A DNA stretch of 12,306 nucleotides from an uncultured Flavobacteriales bacterium. Lineage in GTDB: Bacteria > Bacteroidota > Bacteroidia > Flavobacteriales > Schleiferiaceae. The DNA lies in assembly GCA_903821715.1 (NCBI GenBank), contig CAIJMB010000182.1, positions 1 to 12,306 on the forward strand, written 5' to 3'. The stretch's first letter is position 1. Each line of letters starts with the position of its first letter. The translations under genes and the position numbers were made by a program. Shown piece by piece: positions 5,746 through 12,306 of this stretch. The notes under the pieces are model-generated. The model saw only the letters and a program-made list of their open reading frames with translations. It was not told the DNA's origin and did not search any database.

Positions 5746-7191
5746 ATGCGCTTGAACTCACTCATCGTTGCGACCCTCAGTCTGTGGATTGGCGGAGCAG
5801 AACTTTATGCACAATCTGGTACAGAACGCGAAACCTGGACGCTTCAAGATTGTGTCAATCAGGCACTTGAATACCAGTTTAGCGTGCGCCAGGCGGCCAA
5901 TAACGTCAAGGCGGCCGAGTCTGACCGGCTAGCCAATTTTGGCGGACTGCTACCGTCGGTAAATGCGGGCGCCGGAAACTTTTGGAACTCAGGTTTGAGC
6001 ATTGACCCGGTAACCAATGAGGTAAACCGAAATAATTTGTCCACGGCAAGCGGTTCTGTTTCGGCGCAGTGGACCTTGTTTGATGGATTTCAGTCGTGGA
6101 ACGCATTTCGCCAAAGCCAAGTTCAGGTGGCGCTTGCCGCCGCCCAGCTTGATGACGCGCGCAATGCGGTGGCATTGAACACGGCGTCGCAGTTTTTGGC
6201 GGTGCTCCTCGCCGACGAATCACTTCGGATTGCCCAAGAGCAGCTCACGACCTCTGAACGCCAAAAAGATCGCAGTCAAAAACTTCTGAATGCCGGTGCG
6301 ATTGCGCCCAACGAATACCTATCAGTTGAGGCGCAGTGGGCTGTAGATGCGCAGCGTGTAATCGCATCTGAAAACCAACTTCAGTTTGCTCAGTTGGTGC
6401 TCAAACAGCTTCTTGGGTTGAGTGGCGACATGGAATTAGTGCTTCAGCGCCCCGAGAATTTGCCGACCGCACCGAGCGCGGTAATGGCACTCAGCCCTCA
6501 ATCGATCTACACGGCCTCGGTGGCTAAGCAGCCGGCAGTGCGGGCTGCCGAACACCAGCTCATGGCGAGCCACTACGCGGTCAAGCGAGCGCAGGGCGCG
6601 CGCGTACCGACACTTTCGGTTTCAAGCCAATTCTCGACTAGCTATTCAGACCGTGCTCAGAAGTACCTCGGAACCAATCCTCAAATACTCCCTGTCGGAT
6701 TCTGGTTGGATGGCGTTAATGAGATTCCGGTATACACACTAGTGAATACGCCGTTGTTCGGAGAATTCACCTTTGAAGACCAGCTTCGCGAAAACGTGCG
6801 TCAGTTTGTCGGATTAAACCTGTCGGTGCCTTTATTCAATGGGTTCCGAATCGCGAATGCGGTGAAGCGCGCACAGCTTGCTGAAGAAAATGCGGAGCTT
6901 CAGGTGATGCAGCAACGCGACACGTACCGCCAGAGCATTGAGCGAGCTCATGCCGACGCAGCGGCCGCGTGGAAGCAGTACGACGCTAGCATGGCTTCGG
7001 AGCGCTCCGCAGAACGGGCCTATCAAGATGCACAAATCCGATTTGATCAAGGTGGACTCAATGTCTACGATTTTGTGTCCATAAAAAATAACTACCTGGC
7101 TGCGGCGTCAAACCGCGTTCGGGCCTTGTACGACAGTCAATTTAAAAACTACGTGGTAGAGTTCTATCTCAATAATCCCCTTGAACTATGA
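5746..7191 (+). CDS. TolC-family outer membrane efflux protein
   Basis: This protein forms the outer-membrane channel of a tripartite efflux or type I secretion system. The chosen start gives 481 residues. A signal peptide (about 1-23, MRLNSLIVATLSLWIGGAELYAQ) leads into WTLQDCVNQAL, the usual opening of the first OEP domain. Two OEP repeats follow: the first ends near LLGLSGDMELVL, and the second includes FVGLNLSVPLFNGFRIANAVKRAQ and ends with YDFVSIKNNYLAAASNRVRALYD. WTLFDGF and LFNGF mark the equivalent beta-strand entries in each repeat, and the long Ala/Gln-rich helical stretches match the alpha-barrel. I preferred the ATG at 5746 to 5668 because the latter lies inside the preceding gene and would place 26 charged residues before the signal peptide. 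The stop overlaps the adaptor ATG (ATGA), so the two are probably made together. The exported substrate is unknown. Confidence 0.92.
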   Translation: MRLNSLIVATLSLWIGGAELYAQSGTERETWTLQDCVNQALEYQFSVRQAANNVKAAESDRLANFGGLLPSVNAGAGNFWNSGLSIDPVTNEVNRNNLSTASGSVSAQWTLFDGFQSWNAFRQSQVQVALAAAQLDDARNAVALNTASQFLAVLLADESLRIAQEQLTTSERQKDRSQKLLNAGAIAPNEYLSVEAQWAVDAQRVIASENQLQFAQLVLKQLLGLSGDMELVLQRPENLPTAPSAVMALSPQSIYTASVAKQPAVRAAEHQLMASHYAVKRAQGARVPTLSVSSQFSTSYSDRAQKYLGTNPQILPVGFWLDGVNEIPVYTLVNTPLFGEFTFEDQLRENVRQFVGLNLSVPLFNGFRIANAVKRAQLAEENAELQVMQQRDTYRQSIERAHADAAAAWKQYDASMASERSAERAYQDAQIRFDQGGLNVYDFVSIKNNYLAAASNRVRALYDSQFKNYVVEFYLNNPLEL

Positions 7192-8414
7192 ATAAGAAGC
7201 AACGAATTTGGTGGATTGGCGGCGCGGCCGCACTGGCACTAGTCGTCGGAGTCGTCGGCAAAAAGCAAGGCTGGTGGGGACAATCGGACGAAATGGTTTC
7301 GGTGGAGCTCACGAAGGTCGAGCCGAGAAGCATTGTTGAAACGGTCAGCGCGTCAGGACGGATTCAACCAGCCGTCGAGGTTAAAATTTCTCCTGAAGTC
7401 AGTGGTGAAATCATTGAGTTGGCCGTTGTGGAGGGGCAATCCGTGCGACGGGGGCAACTTCTTGCACGCATTAATCCGGACCTTTACCAGTCTGCCGTTG
7501 GTCGTACTGAGGCGCTGGTCAATCAATCAAAATCAGGCCTGATGCAGGCGAAGGCACAGTTGGTCGAGGTGACTGCGGCCTACCAGCGCAACCAAGGATT
7601 GTTTAATCAAAACGTCCTTTCAAAGGCAGAGTGGGAAACCGCGCAGCGCGCCTTTCAAGTAGCTGAACTTGCCGTGAAGTCTGCGGAATTCCAGGTAAAG
7701 TCCGCTGAGAATTCATTAAAAGAGGCACGGGATAACTTAAAGCGTACCTCGCTCATTGCTCCAATGGACGGAACCGTAACCGGCCTCAACGTCGAGTTGG
7801 GCGAACGCGTTGTGGGAACTGCGCAAATGGCAGGCACTGACCTCATGCGGATTTCAGACCTGAGGCGCATGGAAGTCGTCGTGGACGTCAACGAGAACGA
7901 CATCGTGCGAATTAACGTAGGCGATTCCGCAGACGTTAAGGTCGACGCCTTTTTGGGTCACAAGTTCAAGGCCGTAGTCACAGAAGTTCGCAATGCGGCC
8001 AATGTCAATGCAGCCGCGGGTGTCAACCAAGTGACCAATTTTAAGGTGACCCTTGAGGTCGACCCGGCAAGCTACGCTTCACTGGTAAAGGAATACGGCG
8101 AGCAGCCCCTTCGCAGCGGAATGACTGCTACGGTTGACGTGCGAACGAAGATTGAAAAAGGAGTTCCGTCAGTGCCCGTTGAGGCGGTGGCATTGCGCAG
8201 TGATTCAACCCAGACCGACCCCGTTGAAGTGGTGTTTGTGTGGAACGAGGGCAAGGTTCGCCAGGTCCGAGTCACCACCGGAATCCAAGATGAGGACTAC
8301 ATCCAAGTCGTCACCGGACTAAAAGGCGGCGAAGAAGTCGTACGCGGCCCCTTTGAGGCGGTTTCGCGCAAGCTCGAGGACGGTGACGTCGTGGAGCGCA
8401 GCAAAGGGGAGTAA
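7188..8414 (+). CDS. Efflux periplasmic adaptor (HlyD/MacA-type membrane fusion protein)
   Basis: Adaptor subunits link an inner-membrane transporter to a TolC channel. This 408-residue protein has an N-terminal anchor (about 7-24). The first half of a split lipoyl domain follows (about 62-98: VSGEIIELAVVEGQSVRRGQ). An alpha-helical hairpin spans about 99-185, with heptad-like Ala/Glu/Lys-rich stretches such as AVKSAEFQVKSAENSLKEA. The second lipoyl half is at about 188-212 (LIAPMDGTVTGLNVELGERV). Beta-barrel and membrane-proximal domains continue to the end (SGMTATVDVRT, GLKGGEEVVRGP). The domain order is closest to MacA-like adaptors that work with ABC exporters, but RND adaptors are similar and I cannot decide. 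No ABC or RND pump gene adjoins it. Its start overlaps the tolC stop by four bases, and its TAA shares a base with the tsaB ATG. Confidence 0.92.
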   Translation: MNKKQRIWWIGGAAALALVVGVVGKKQGWWGQSDEMVSVELTKVEPRSIVETVSASGRIQPAVEVKISPEVSGEIIELAVVEGQSVRRGQLLARINPDLYQSAVGRTEALVNQSKSGLMQAKAQLVEVTAAYQRNQGLFNQNVLSKAEWETAQRAFQVAELAVKSAEFQVKSAENSLKEARDNLKRTSLIAPMDGTVTGLNVELGERVVGTAQMAGTDLMRISDLRRMEVVVDVNENDIVRINVGDSADVKVDAFLGHKFKAVVTEVRNAANVNAAAGVNQVTNFKVTLEVDPASYASLVKEYGEQPLRSGMTATVDVRTKIEKGVPSVPVEAVALRSDSTQTDPVEVVFVWNEGKVRQVRVTTGIQDEDYIQVVTGLKGGEEVVRGPFEAVSRKLEDGDVVERSKGE

Positions 8415-9061
8415 TGCCCGCTCTCCTGCTCATTGAGACCTCTTCAAGGCTCTGCAGTGTTGCAGTGGCCCTCGACGGGGTAATTGTGGCGGAACACGAG
8501 GAACTCGATCCCAAGGGCTACCGGCACGCCGAGGCCTTGAACCCCATGATTCAAACTGTGCTTTCAGATGCGGGCCTGCGTGTTCGTGATCTGTCGGGAA
8601 TTGCCGCAGCACAGGGGCCTGGATCGTACACCGGGCTCCGCATCGGTTTGGCCGCGGCAAAGGGCTTAGCCTTGCCGTGGGGCATCCCCTGCTACGGAGT
8701 CGATTCACTTGAACTCATCGCCGAAGCAGTTCGGGAGGCGGTTCCGTCAGAATTGCCCATTTGGTCGGCCATGGACGCCCGCCGTAGTGAGGTGTATTCT
8801 GCATGGTTCCATCCTGACGGCCAGCGCTCGTCTGCCGACCTCGCGGAGGTAATTGACCCCACCTGGTCCACACGTCCCGCCGGCCTCGCTGGGGGAGACG
8901 GAGTCGAGAAAGTACTCGAGCACTGGCCGCAGTTGCACGACAGTGGCGTGCGCTACGCCCGTGCGCGGCATGCCCTTGCGGGAGCTCTAAGGTCATCGGC
9001 GGCACAGCACCTCGCGACGTGGGAACCGCGCTACCTCAAAATGTTTGGGCAAGCGCTTTGA
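8414..9061 (+). CDS. tsaB: tRNA t6A biosynthesis protein TsaB
   Basis: TsaB is the non-catalytic partner of TsaD in the cytoplasmic complex that makes N6-threonylcarbamoyladenosine at position 37 of ANN-decoding tRNAs. At 215 residues it has the usual length. It opens with LLLIETSSRLCSVAVAL (4-20), the ASKHA-fold phosphate-1 region. YRHAEALNPMI (36-46) follows, and then the hallmark GPGSYTGLRIG (68-78). WSAMDARRSEVYSAWF is the next conserved block, and the end, PRYLKMFG, is family-like. The start overlaps the adaptor stop (TAATG), and AGGGGAG just upstream could act as a Shine-Dalgarno site, unlike most starts here. As the last gene of the forward run it is probably co-transcribed with the efflux genes, with no obvious functional link. 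Its 3' end overlaps the tag 3' end on the opposite strand by 26 bases. Confidence 0.94.
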   Translation: MPALLLIETSSRLCSVAVALDGVIVAEHEELDPKGYRHAEALNPMIQTVLSDAGLRVRDLSGIAAAQGPGSYTGLRIGLAAAKGLALPWGIPCYGVDSLELIAEAVREAVPSELPIWSAMDARRSEVYSAWFHPDGQRSSADLAEVIDPTWSTRPAGLAGGDGVEKVLEHWPQLHDSGVRYARARHALAGALRSSAAQHLATWEPRYLKMFGQAL

Positions 9062-9635
9062 CCTCGCGGTATCGGGGGCAACTCACCCAGTGGTCGTTGA
9101 TTAATCCGGTCGCTTGCATGTGGGCGTACAGGGTGGTGGACCCAATGAATTTGAATCCCTCGGACTTCAATGCCTTGGACAGCTCGTCCGATTCCTTCGT
9201 GGTAGCGGGCCATGAACCTTCGCGTGCTCCATCGAGCGGAGTTCCGCCCACAAATTCCCAGAGGTAGTCGGCAAAACCTTTGCCGTGTCGGTCGCGAAAT
9301 GCGACTAAGGTTTGGGCATTATGCAGGGCGGCGTCGAGCTTGAGCCGGTTCCGAATGACCTGAGGGTTGGCCAAGAAGGCCTCACGTTCGGTGGCGGAAA
9401 AGCGCAGCAGAGATTCTGCGTCAAATCCGTGCAGTGCCACGTGAAACGCCTCGCGCTTGTGCAGCACGGTGCGCCAAGAGAGGCCAGACTGAAAGCCTTC
9501 GAGCACGAGGTGCTCAAACATCCCATGGTCGGTGGTCACCGGTACGCCCCACTCGCGGTCGTGGTAGGCTTCCATGACGGGGTCGCCAAGGCACCAGGGG
9601 CATTTATTCAGGGGATTTGAATGGGTTAGGGCCAT
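9036..9635 (-). CDS. tag: DNA-3-methyladenine glycosylase I (Tag)
   Basis: Tag removes 3-methyladenine from alkylated DNA, starting base-excision repair in the cytoplasm. The 199-residue protein aligns by eye with E. coli Tag. Zinc ligands are C12 and H25 (C..H spacing 13) and H182 and C186 (NDHWVSC, spacing 4), the same spacings as in E. coli. AYHDREWGVP (23-32) and LEGFQSGLSW (45-54) carry the active-site Glu46 and Trp54. SDELSKALKSEGFKFIGSTT (149-168) is a family signature. The ATG at 9635 places C12 only eight residues later than in E. coli Tag. A longer frame runs up to 9866, but that extension covers yyaL coding sequence in another frame and contains no family sequence. The start overlaps the yyaL stop by 32 bases, so the two are probably one transcript. 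No terminator is seen at its 3' end. Confidence 0.94.
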   Translation of the reverse strand: MALTHSNPLNKCPWCLGDPVMEAYHDREWGVPVTTDHGMFEHLVLEGFQSGLSWRTVLHKREAFHVALHGFDAESLLRFSATEREAFLANPQVIRNRLKLDAALHNAQTLVAFRDRHGKGFADYLWEFVGGTPLDGAREGSWPATTKESDELSKALKSEGFKFIGSTTLYAHMQATGLINDHWVSCPRYREVKALAQTF

Positions 9636-11499
9636 TATTGAAATCGTTTGAAGTTGCAGCGACCAAAGTACAGGCGTCCATTCGGCAGAGCTGGGCATAA
9701 ACGGATGCTTCGCGCTCCATAGGGCCCCATAGGGGCGATGTAGCAATCGGTCGAGGGCCCAGCGTGCCACCAGGGGCAATGAGCCAGTGTTCGGTTTCGG
9801 GTCCGGTGAGCTCTGAAAGGGCCAACCACGAGCAGTGCCGCGATGGGGTGCTGCGGGACATTTCAAGACCTTGCCGGATCATCTGTGCAGACCAGTCGAT
9901 CCATTCTTGCCGTCCGAGCAGGTGGCCAAGGATCAAACCACATTCGGCCCACACGGCTCGTGGATTCGGCAGCACGTCGTCGTCCCATCCGAGCGGAGTG
10001 GCAAAAGCAGCCGCGTCAGGCGTTTCAACCGCGTAGCACGCGGTTCCGCCGCGAAAAAATTCGGCGATACTGCGTTCAAACCAGCGCGAGGCCGTCACAA
10101 TCCACCAAGGATCGAGCAGAACTTGACCACAGCGAATGGCCATGTACACGCTGTACGCCATGTCGTCAAGAAAGGCGGGGCCTGAAGTGCGGCCGTCGGG
10201 GTAGTGGACGTGAATGCTGCCGGTGCCAAAAGTTGCTGCGTGCGCCGAAGCGAGGCGCCGAAGGCGTTCGATATCTGAAGGCAAACCGCTCAATTGGGCT
10301 CCGTCGGCAAAGGCGGTTACGGCAAGGGCATTCCAGCCCATAATGCACTTGGGGTCTAGCGTAGGCAGGGGGCGGCACAGGCCCGCAGCGCGCAGTGCGG
10401 CGAATCCGGATAGGTGGCGCGGATCAGTTCCGCCCGCGGGCCCGAATGCGAGTACCCAGCCCCCTTCGTGTACGCGGCTTTCGCGCTCAAGATGTGTGCG
10501 CCAAACCTCAGCGTCGGAACGGCCCAAAGCATCTTCGAGTTCGGCGTCGGTCCAGGTGCTGTGGCGTCCCTCTCCGTCGGGGTGGTCAGCATCCAGAGCT
10601 GCAGCAAAGAGCCCATCCGCCCGCAAGAGGTCGCGCTCCAGAAACACTAAGGTTTCCTCTAGGCAGGTCCGGGCCAAATGGCTGTCGACCGCCGCGCATA
10701 AGGAGGCAAATTGCGCGCTGTCGTACAGCATTTTTTCAAAGTGCGGAACCACCCACGCTCCATCCGTACTGTAGCGCGCAATTCCGCCCCGAACCACGTC
10801 GTAGGTGCCCGAAACAGCGATGGTATTTACCGTCCGACGAACGTGCGCACGGCCTTCAGGCCAATCCTGAAGCAAACTCCAACGCCACACCGCATACCAA
10901 GTGCTGGACAAAGGGAACTTGGGAGCGCCGCGAAATCCGCCCCAAAACGCGTCCCACGTGGAGGGGATTTGCAGGCGCACTGACAAACGGTCGAGCGCAA
11001 CCGAACCTTCCGGATTCCGATGGGCCTCCTGAATGGCCTGATGAATCTCTTCAGCGTAATCTTCGGCGCGCAGCGAATGGGTCTGCTTCAGGGCGTTCAG
11101 TTCCACCAAGGCCTGAAGGAACCGCTCTTTGGGCAGGTACGTGCAGGTCCACACCGGGCGCCCGTCGGGCAAGCACACCGCGTTGAGCGGCCAGCCGCCT
11201 TGACCCGTCATCGCGAGTGACGCCGCCATGTAGGCATGGTCTAGGTCGGTGCGCTCCTCGCGATCCACTTTAATGCTGGTAAAGTGGGTGTTGAGGTAGG
11301 CAGCGACCTCAGAATCTTCAAATACCTCGTGCGCCATCACATGGCACCAATGGCACGTCGAATAACCTATTGAAACCAAAAGCCAATGACCCTTAGCGGC
11401 AGCGCTATCAAGCGCTTCGTTGCCCCATTCATTCCAGTGCACGGGCTGGTCGGCGTGCTGCTGAAGGTACAAGCTTGCAGCATGCTTCAATTGATTCAT
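9604..11499 (-). CDS. YyaL/DUF255 family protein (thioredoxin-like plus alpha/alpha barrel)
   Basis: This belongs to the family of Bacillus YyaL and human SPATA20: an N-terminal thioredoxin-like DUF255 domain joined to a six-hairpin glycosidase-like barrel. The cellular role is not established. Key motifs are YSTCHWCHVM (46-55, CxxC at C49 and C52), IKVDREERTD (76-85), MTGQGGWPLN (97-106), FRGAPKFP (189-196), RGGIARYS (237-244), VPHFEKMLYD (251-260), LDADHPDGEG (302-311) and DPKCIMGWNAL (382-392). At 631 residues it is somewhat shorter than the roughly 670-700 I recall for the family. The usual REERPD has Thr84 in place of Pro, and the usual DDK(I/V)LTSWNGL is altered. The ATG at 11499 gives the expected opening, HAASLYLQQHADQPVHW. 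No signal peptide is present, so it is probably cytoplasmic. The gene is visibly GC-richer than the neighbouring pit gene. It overlaps tag by 32 bases. Confidence 0.93.
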   Translation of the reverse strand: MNQLKHAASLYLQQHADQPVHWNEWGNEALDSAAAKGHWLLVSIGYSTCHWCHVMAHEVFEDSEVAAYLNTHFTSIKVDREERTDLDHAYMAASLAMTGQGGWPLNAVCLPDGRPVWTCTYLPKERFLQALVELNALKQTHSLRAEDYAEEIHQAIQEAHRNPEGSVALDRLSVRLQIPSTWDAFWGGFRGAPKFPLSSTWYAVWRWSLLQDWPEGRAHVRRTVNTIAVSGTYDVVRGGIARYSTDGAWVVPHFEKMLYDSAQFASLCAAVDSHLARTCLEETLVFLERDLLRADGLFAAALDADHPDGEGRHSTWTDAELEDALGRSDAEVWRTHLERESRVHEGGWVLAFGPAGGTDPRHLSGFAALRAAGLCRPLPTLDPKCIMGWNALAVTAFADGAQLSGLPSDIERLRRLASAHAATFGTGSIHVHYPDGRTSGPAFLDDMAYSVYMAIRCGQVLLDPWWIVTASRWFERSIAEFFRGGTACYAVETPDAAAFATPLGWDDDVLPNPRAVWAECGLILGHLLGRQEWIDWSAQMIRQGLEMSRSTPSRHCSWLALSELTGPETEHWLIAPGGTLGPRPIATSPLWGPMEREASVYAQLCRMDACTLVAATSNDFNNGPNPFKSPE

Positions 11500-11503
11500 T
11501 GTG

Positions 11504-11511
11504 CGAAGTTA
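11504..11511 (-). promoter_or_regulatory. Candidate -7 element of yyaL
   Basis: Read on the reverse strand, TAACTTCG matches TAnnTTTG with one mismatch and ends four bases before the yyaL ATG (11499). No -33 TTG is seen at normal spacing. It is proposed because the divergent gap (11500-11590) must hold promoters for both genes and because the same close spacing occurs at cyoE and pit. Confidence 0.25.
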
Positions 11512-11540
11512 GCCAGACGACCGGGCTGGGATTTATTTTT

Positions 11541-11551
11541 AACGTCAACGT
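11541..11551. repeat. Short direct repeat in the divergent gap
   Basis: AACGT-C-AACGT, two 5-base direct repeats separated by one base, lies in the middle of the 91-base gap between yyaL and pit, next to an A/T-rich stretch (11531-11542). It could be part of a regulator site for either gene, but at this length chance is just as likely. Confidence 0.2.
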
Positions 11552-11576
11552 AACATTACCCGCTTCAAACAACCGG

Positions 11577-11584
11577 TACCTTTG
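11577..11584 (+). promoter_or_regulatory. Candidate -7 element of the phosphate transporter gene
   Basis: TACCTTTG matches the Bacteroidota TAnnTTTG consensus perfectly and ends six bases before the ATG at 11591. No TTG -33 element is visible about 17-23 bases upstream. Transcription from it would begin about at the ATG, giving a leaderless message. Confidence 0.45.
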
Positions 11585-11590
11585 CCAACT

Positions 11591-12306
11591 ATGGATCCAT
11601 ACTTCTTACTCGTAGTTCTGCTTTTAGCTCTAGCGACGCTCGACCTTGTTGTGGGAGTTGCTAACGATGCGGTGAATTTTTTGAATTCCGCGCTTGGAAC
11701 TCGGGCGGGTAGCTTTCGGACTATTTTGTTTGTTGCGAGTCTGGGGGTTGTGCTCGGAACCTTGTTTTCAAGCGGAATGATGGAAGTAGCGCGAAAGGGA
11801 GTATTTGATCCTTCCTTTTTCAGCTTTCATAGCCTGCTGTTCATTTTTGTCGCAGTAATGCTGACGGACGTCATTTTGCTCGACGTGTACAACTCGTTAG
11901 GCATACCCACATCTACTACGGTTTCACTCGTTTTCGAGTTGCTTGGAGCCGGCGCAGCAATAGGATTTTTGACAGCAATTGATCGTGGGTTAAACCCATT
12001 TGATTTTGATGCGTACATCAATGTCAGCTCTACGTTTTCAATCATCAACGGCATTTTTTCTTCAGTCGGCGTAGCATTTATTGCCGGATTGGTGGTCCAA
12101 TGGGTAGCTCGGATGTTCTTCACGTACCAAATGGAGCACACCTTGAAGTATTTCGGTGGAGTCTTTACAGGAATTGCAGCTAGTCTAATCCTTAATTTCT
12201 TGGTATTTAAAGGGTTGAAAGGCAGTGTGCTCGTCAATAGTGATTCACTCTCGTGGTTAACGGCCCATCAAAATCTAATATTAGTATTGTTCTTTGTAGT
12301 TTTTTC
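11591..12306 (+). CDS. PiT-family inorganic phosphate transporter, 3' end beyond the window
   Basis: PiT proteins are inner-membrane cation/phosphate symporters. The frame runs open from the ATG at 11591 to the window end, giving 238 residues of the N-terminal half. Hydrophobic segments lie at about 3-20, 44-63, 80-99, 108-129, 150-175, 189-206 and 226 onwards. VGVANDAVNFLNSALGTRAG (21-40) is the family's GANDxxN-type signature, with N25-D26. GIPTSTTVSLVFELLGAG (104-121) matches the second conserved block, but the His that usually follows STT is Val111. I recall this variant in other Bacteroidota members. The neighbourhood holds no PhoU-like or Pho-regulon gene, so the substrate is inferred from the family. 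The next in-frame ATG is about 60 residues on, so this start is secure. Codon choice is AT-richer than in the adjoining yyaL. Confidence 0.88.
   Translation, partial: MDPYFLLVVLLLALATLDLVVGVANDAVNFLNSALGTRAGSFRTILFVASLGVVLGTLFSSGMMEVARKGVFDPSFFSFHSLLFIFVAVMLTDVILLDVYNSLGIPTSTTVSLVFELLGAGAAIGFLTAIDRGLNPFDFDAYINVSSTFSIINGIFSSVGVAFIAGLVVQWVARMFFTYQMEHTLKYFGGVFTGIAASLILNFLVFKGLKGSVLVNSDSLSWLTAHQNLILVLFFVVF

Noticed and set aside
9636..9866. N-terminal extension of tag up to 9866 on the reverse strand
   Set aside because: It only reads yyaL coding sequence in another frame, contains no glycosylase sequence, and would move the first zinc Cys 77 residues further from the N-terminus than the start at 9635 does.
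10214..11186. Long open frames on the forward strand opposite yyaL (for example 10395-11186)
   Set aside because: They are rich in Arg, Pro, Ser and Ala with no recognisable motif, as expected for antisense frames of a GC-rich gene. yyaL itself has clear family motifs throughout.

Overview
The window looks like chromosomal DNA of a member of the Bacteroidota, most likely a Flavobacteriales relative of moderate GC content. The reasons are a Bacteroidota-type TonB with a polyproline run, a caa3-type oxidase module with two adjacent subunit III genes followed by SCO, DUF420 and a small CxxC protein, the absence of convincing Shine-Dalgarno sites at most starts, and TAnnTTTG-type promoter elements. 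The taxonomy is inferred from gene content and recalled gene order, not from a search. Almost every base is coding. I see no RNA gene, insertion sequence, CRISPR array or phage gene, and no gene-free stretch above 100 bases.

Layout. 1-667: 3' part of a tonB gene, closed by a strong intrinsic terminator (688-710). 725-1564: cysQ. 1557-5711: seven tightly packed forward genes for making and assembling a heme-copper oxidase: cyoE (heme O synthase), two subunit III genes, subunit IV, SCO (copper delivery), DUF420/CtaM-like, and a 75-residue membrane protein with a CxxC pair at its predicted mature N-terminus. Catalytic subunits I and II are not in the window. 5746-8414: a TolC-type outer membrane channel and a periplasmic adaptor, overlapping by ATGA, with no inner-membrane pump beside them. 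8414-9061: tsaB (tRNA t6A modification). From cyoE to tsaB the genes overlap or are at most 37 bases apart, and I see no terminator, so they could form one transcript of about 7.5 kb. 9036-11499: a reverse-strand pair, a YyaL/DUF255 thioredoxin-like protein followed by tag (3-methyladenine DNA glycosylase I), whose 3' end overlaps that of tsaB by 26 bases. 11591-12306: the 5' part of a PiT-type phosphate transporter gene, divergent from yyaL and cut by the window edge.

How they work together. CyoE supplies heme O, the precursor of heme A. SCO and the CtaM-like protein are expected to help build the metal centres of the oxidase, and subunits III and IV are structural parts. The small CxxC protein sits among the assembly genes and is the best candidate here for an uncharacterised function. 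A second notable pattern is regulatory: four genes that appear to begin transcription units (cysQ, cyoE, yyaL, pit) have a perfect or one-mismatch TAnnTTTG element only 4-7 bases before the ATG. That spacing would give leaderless or nearly leaderless mRNAs.
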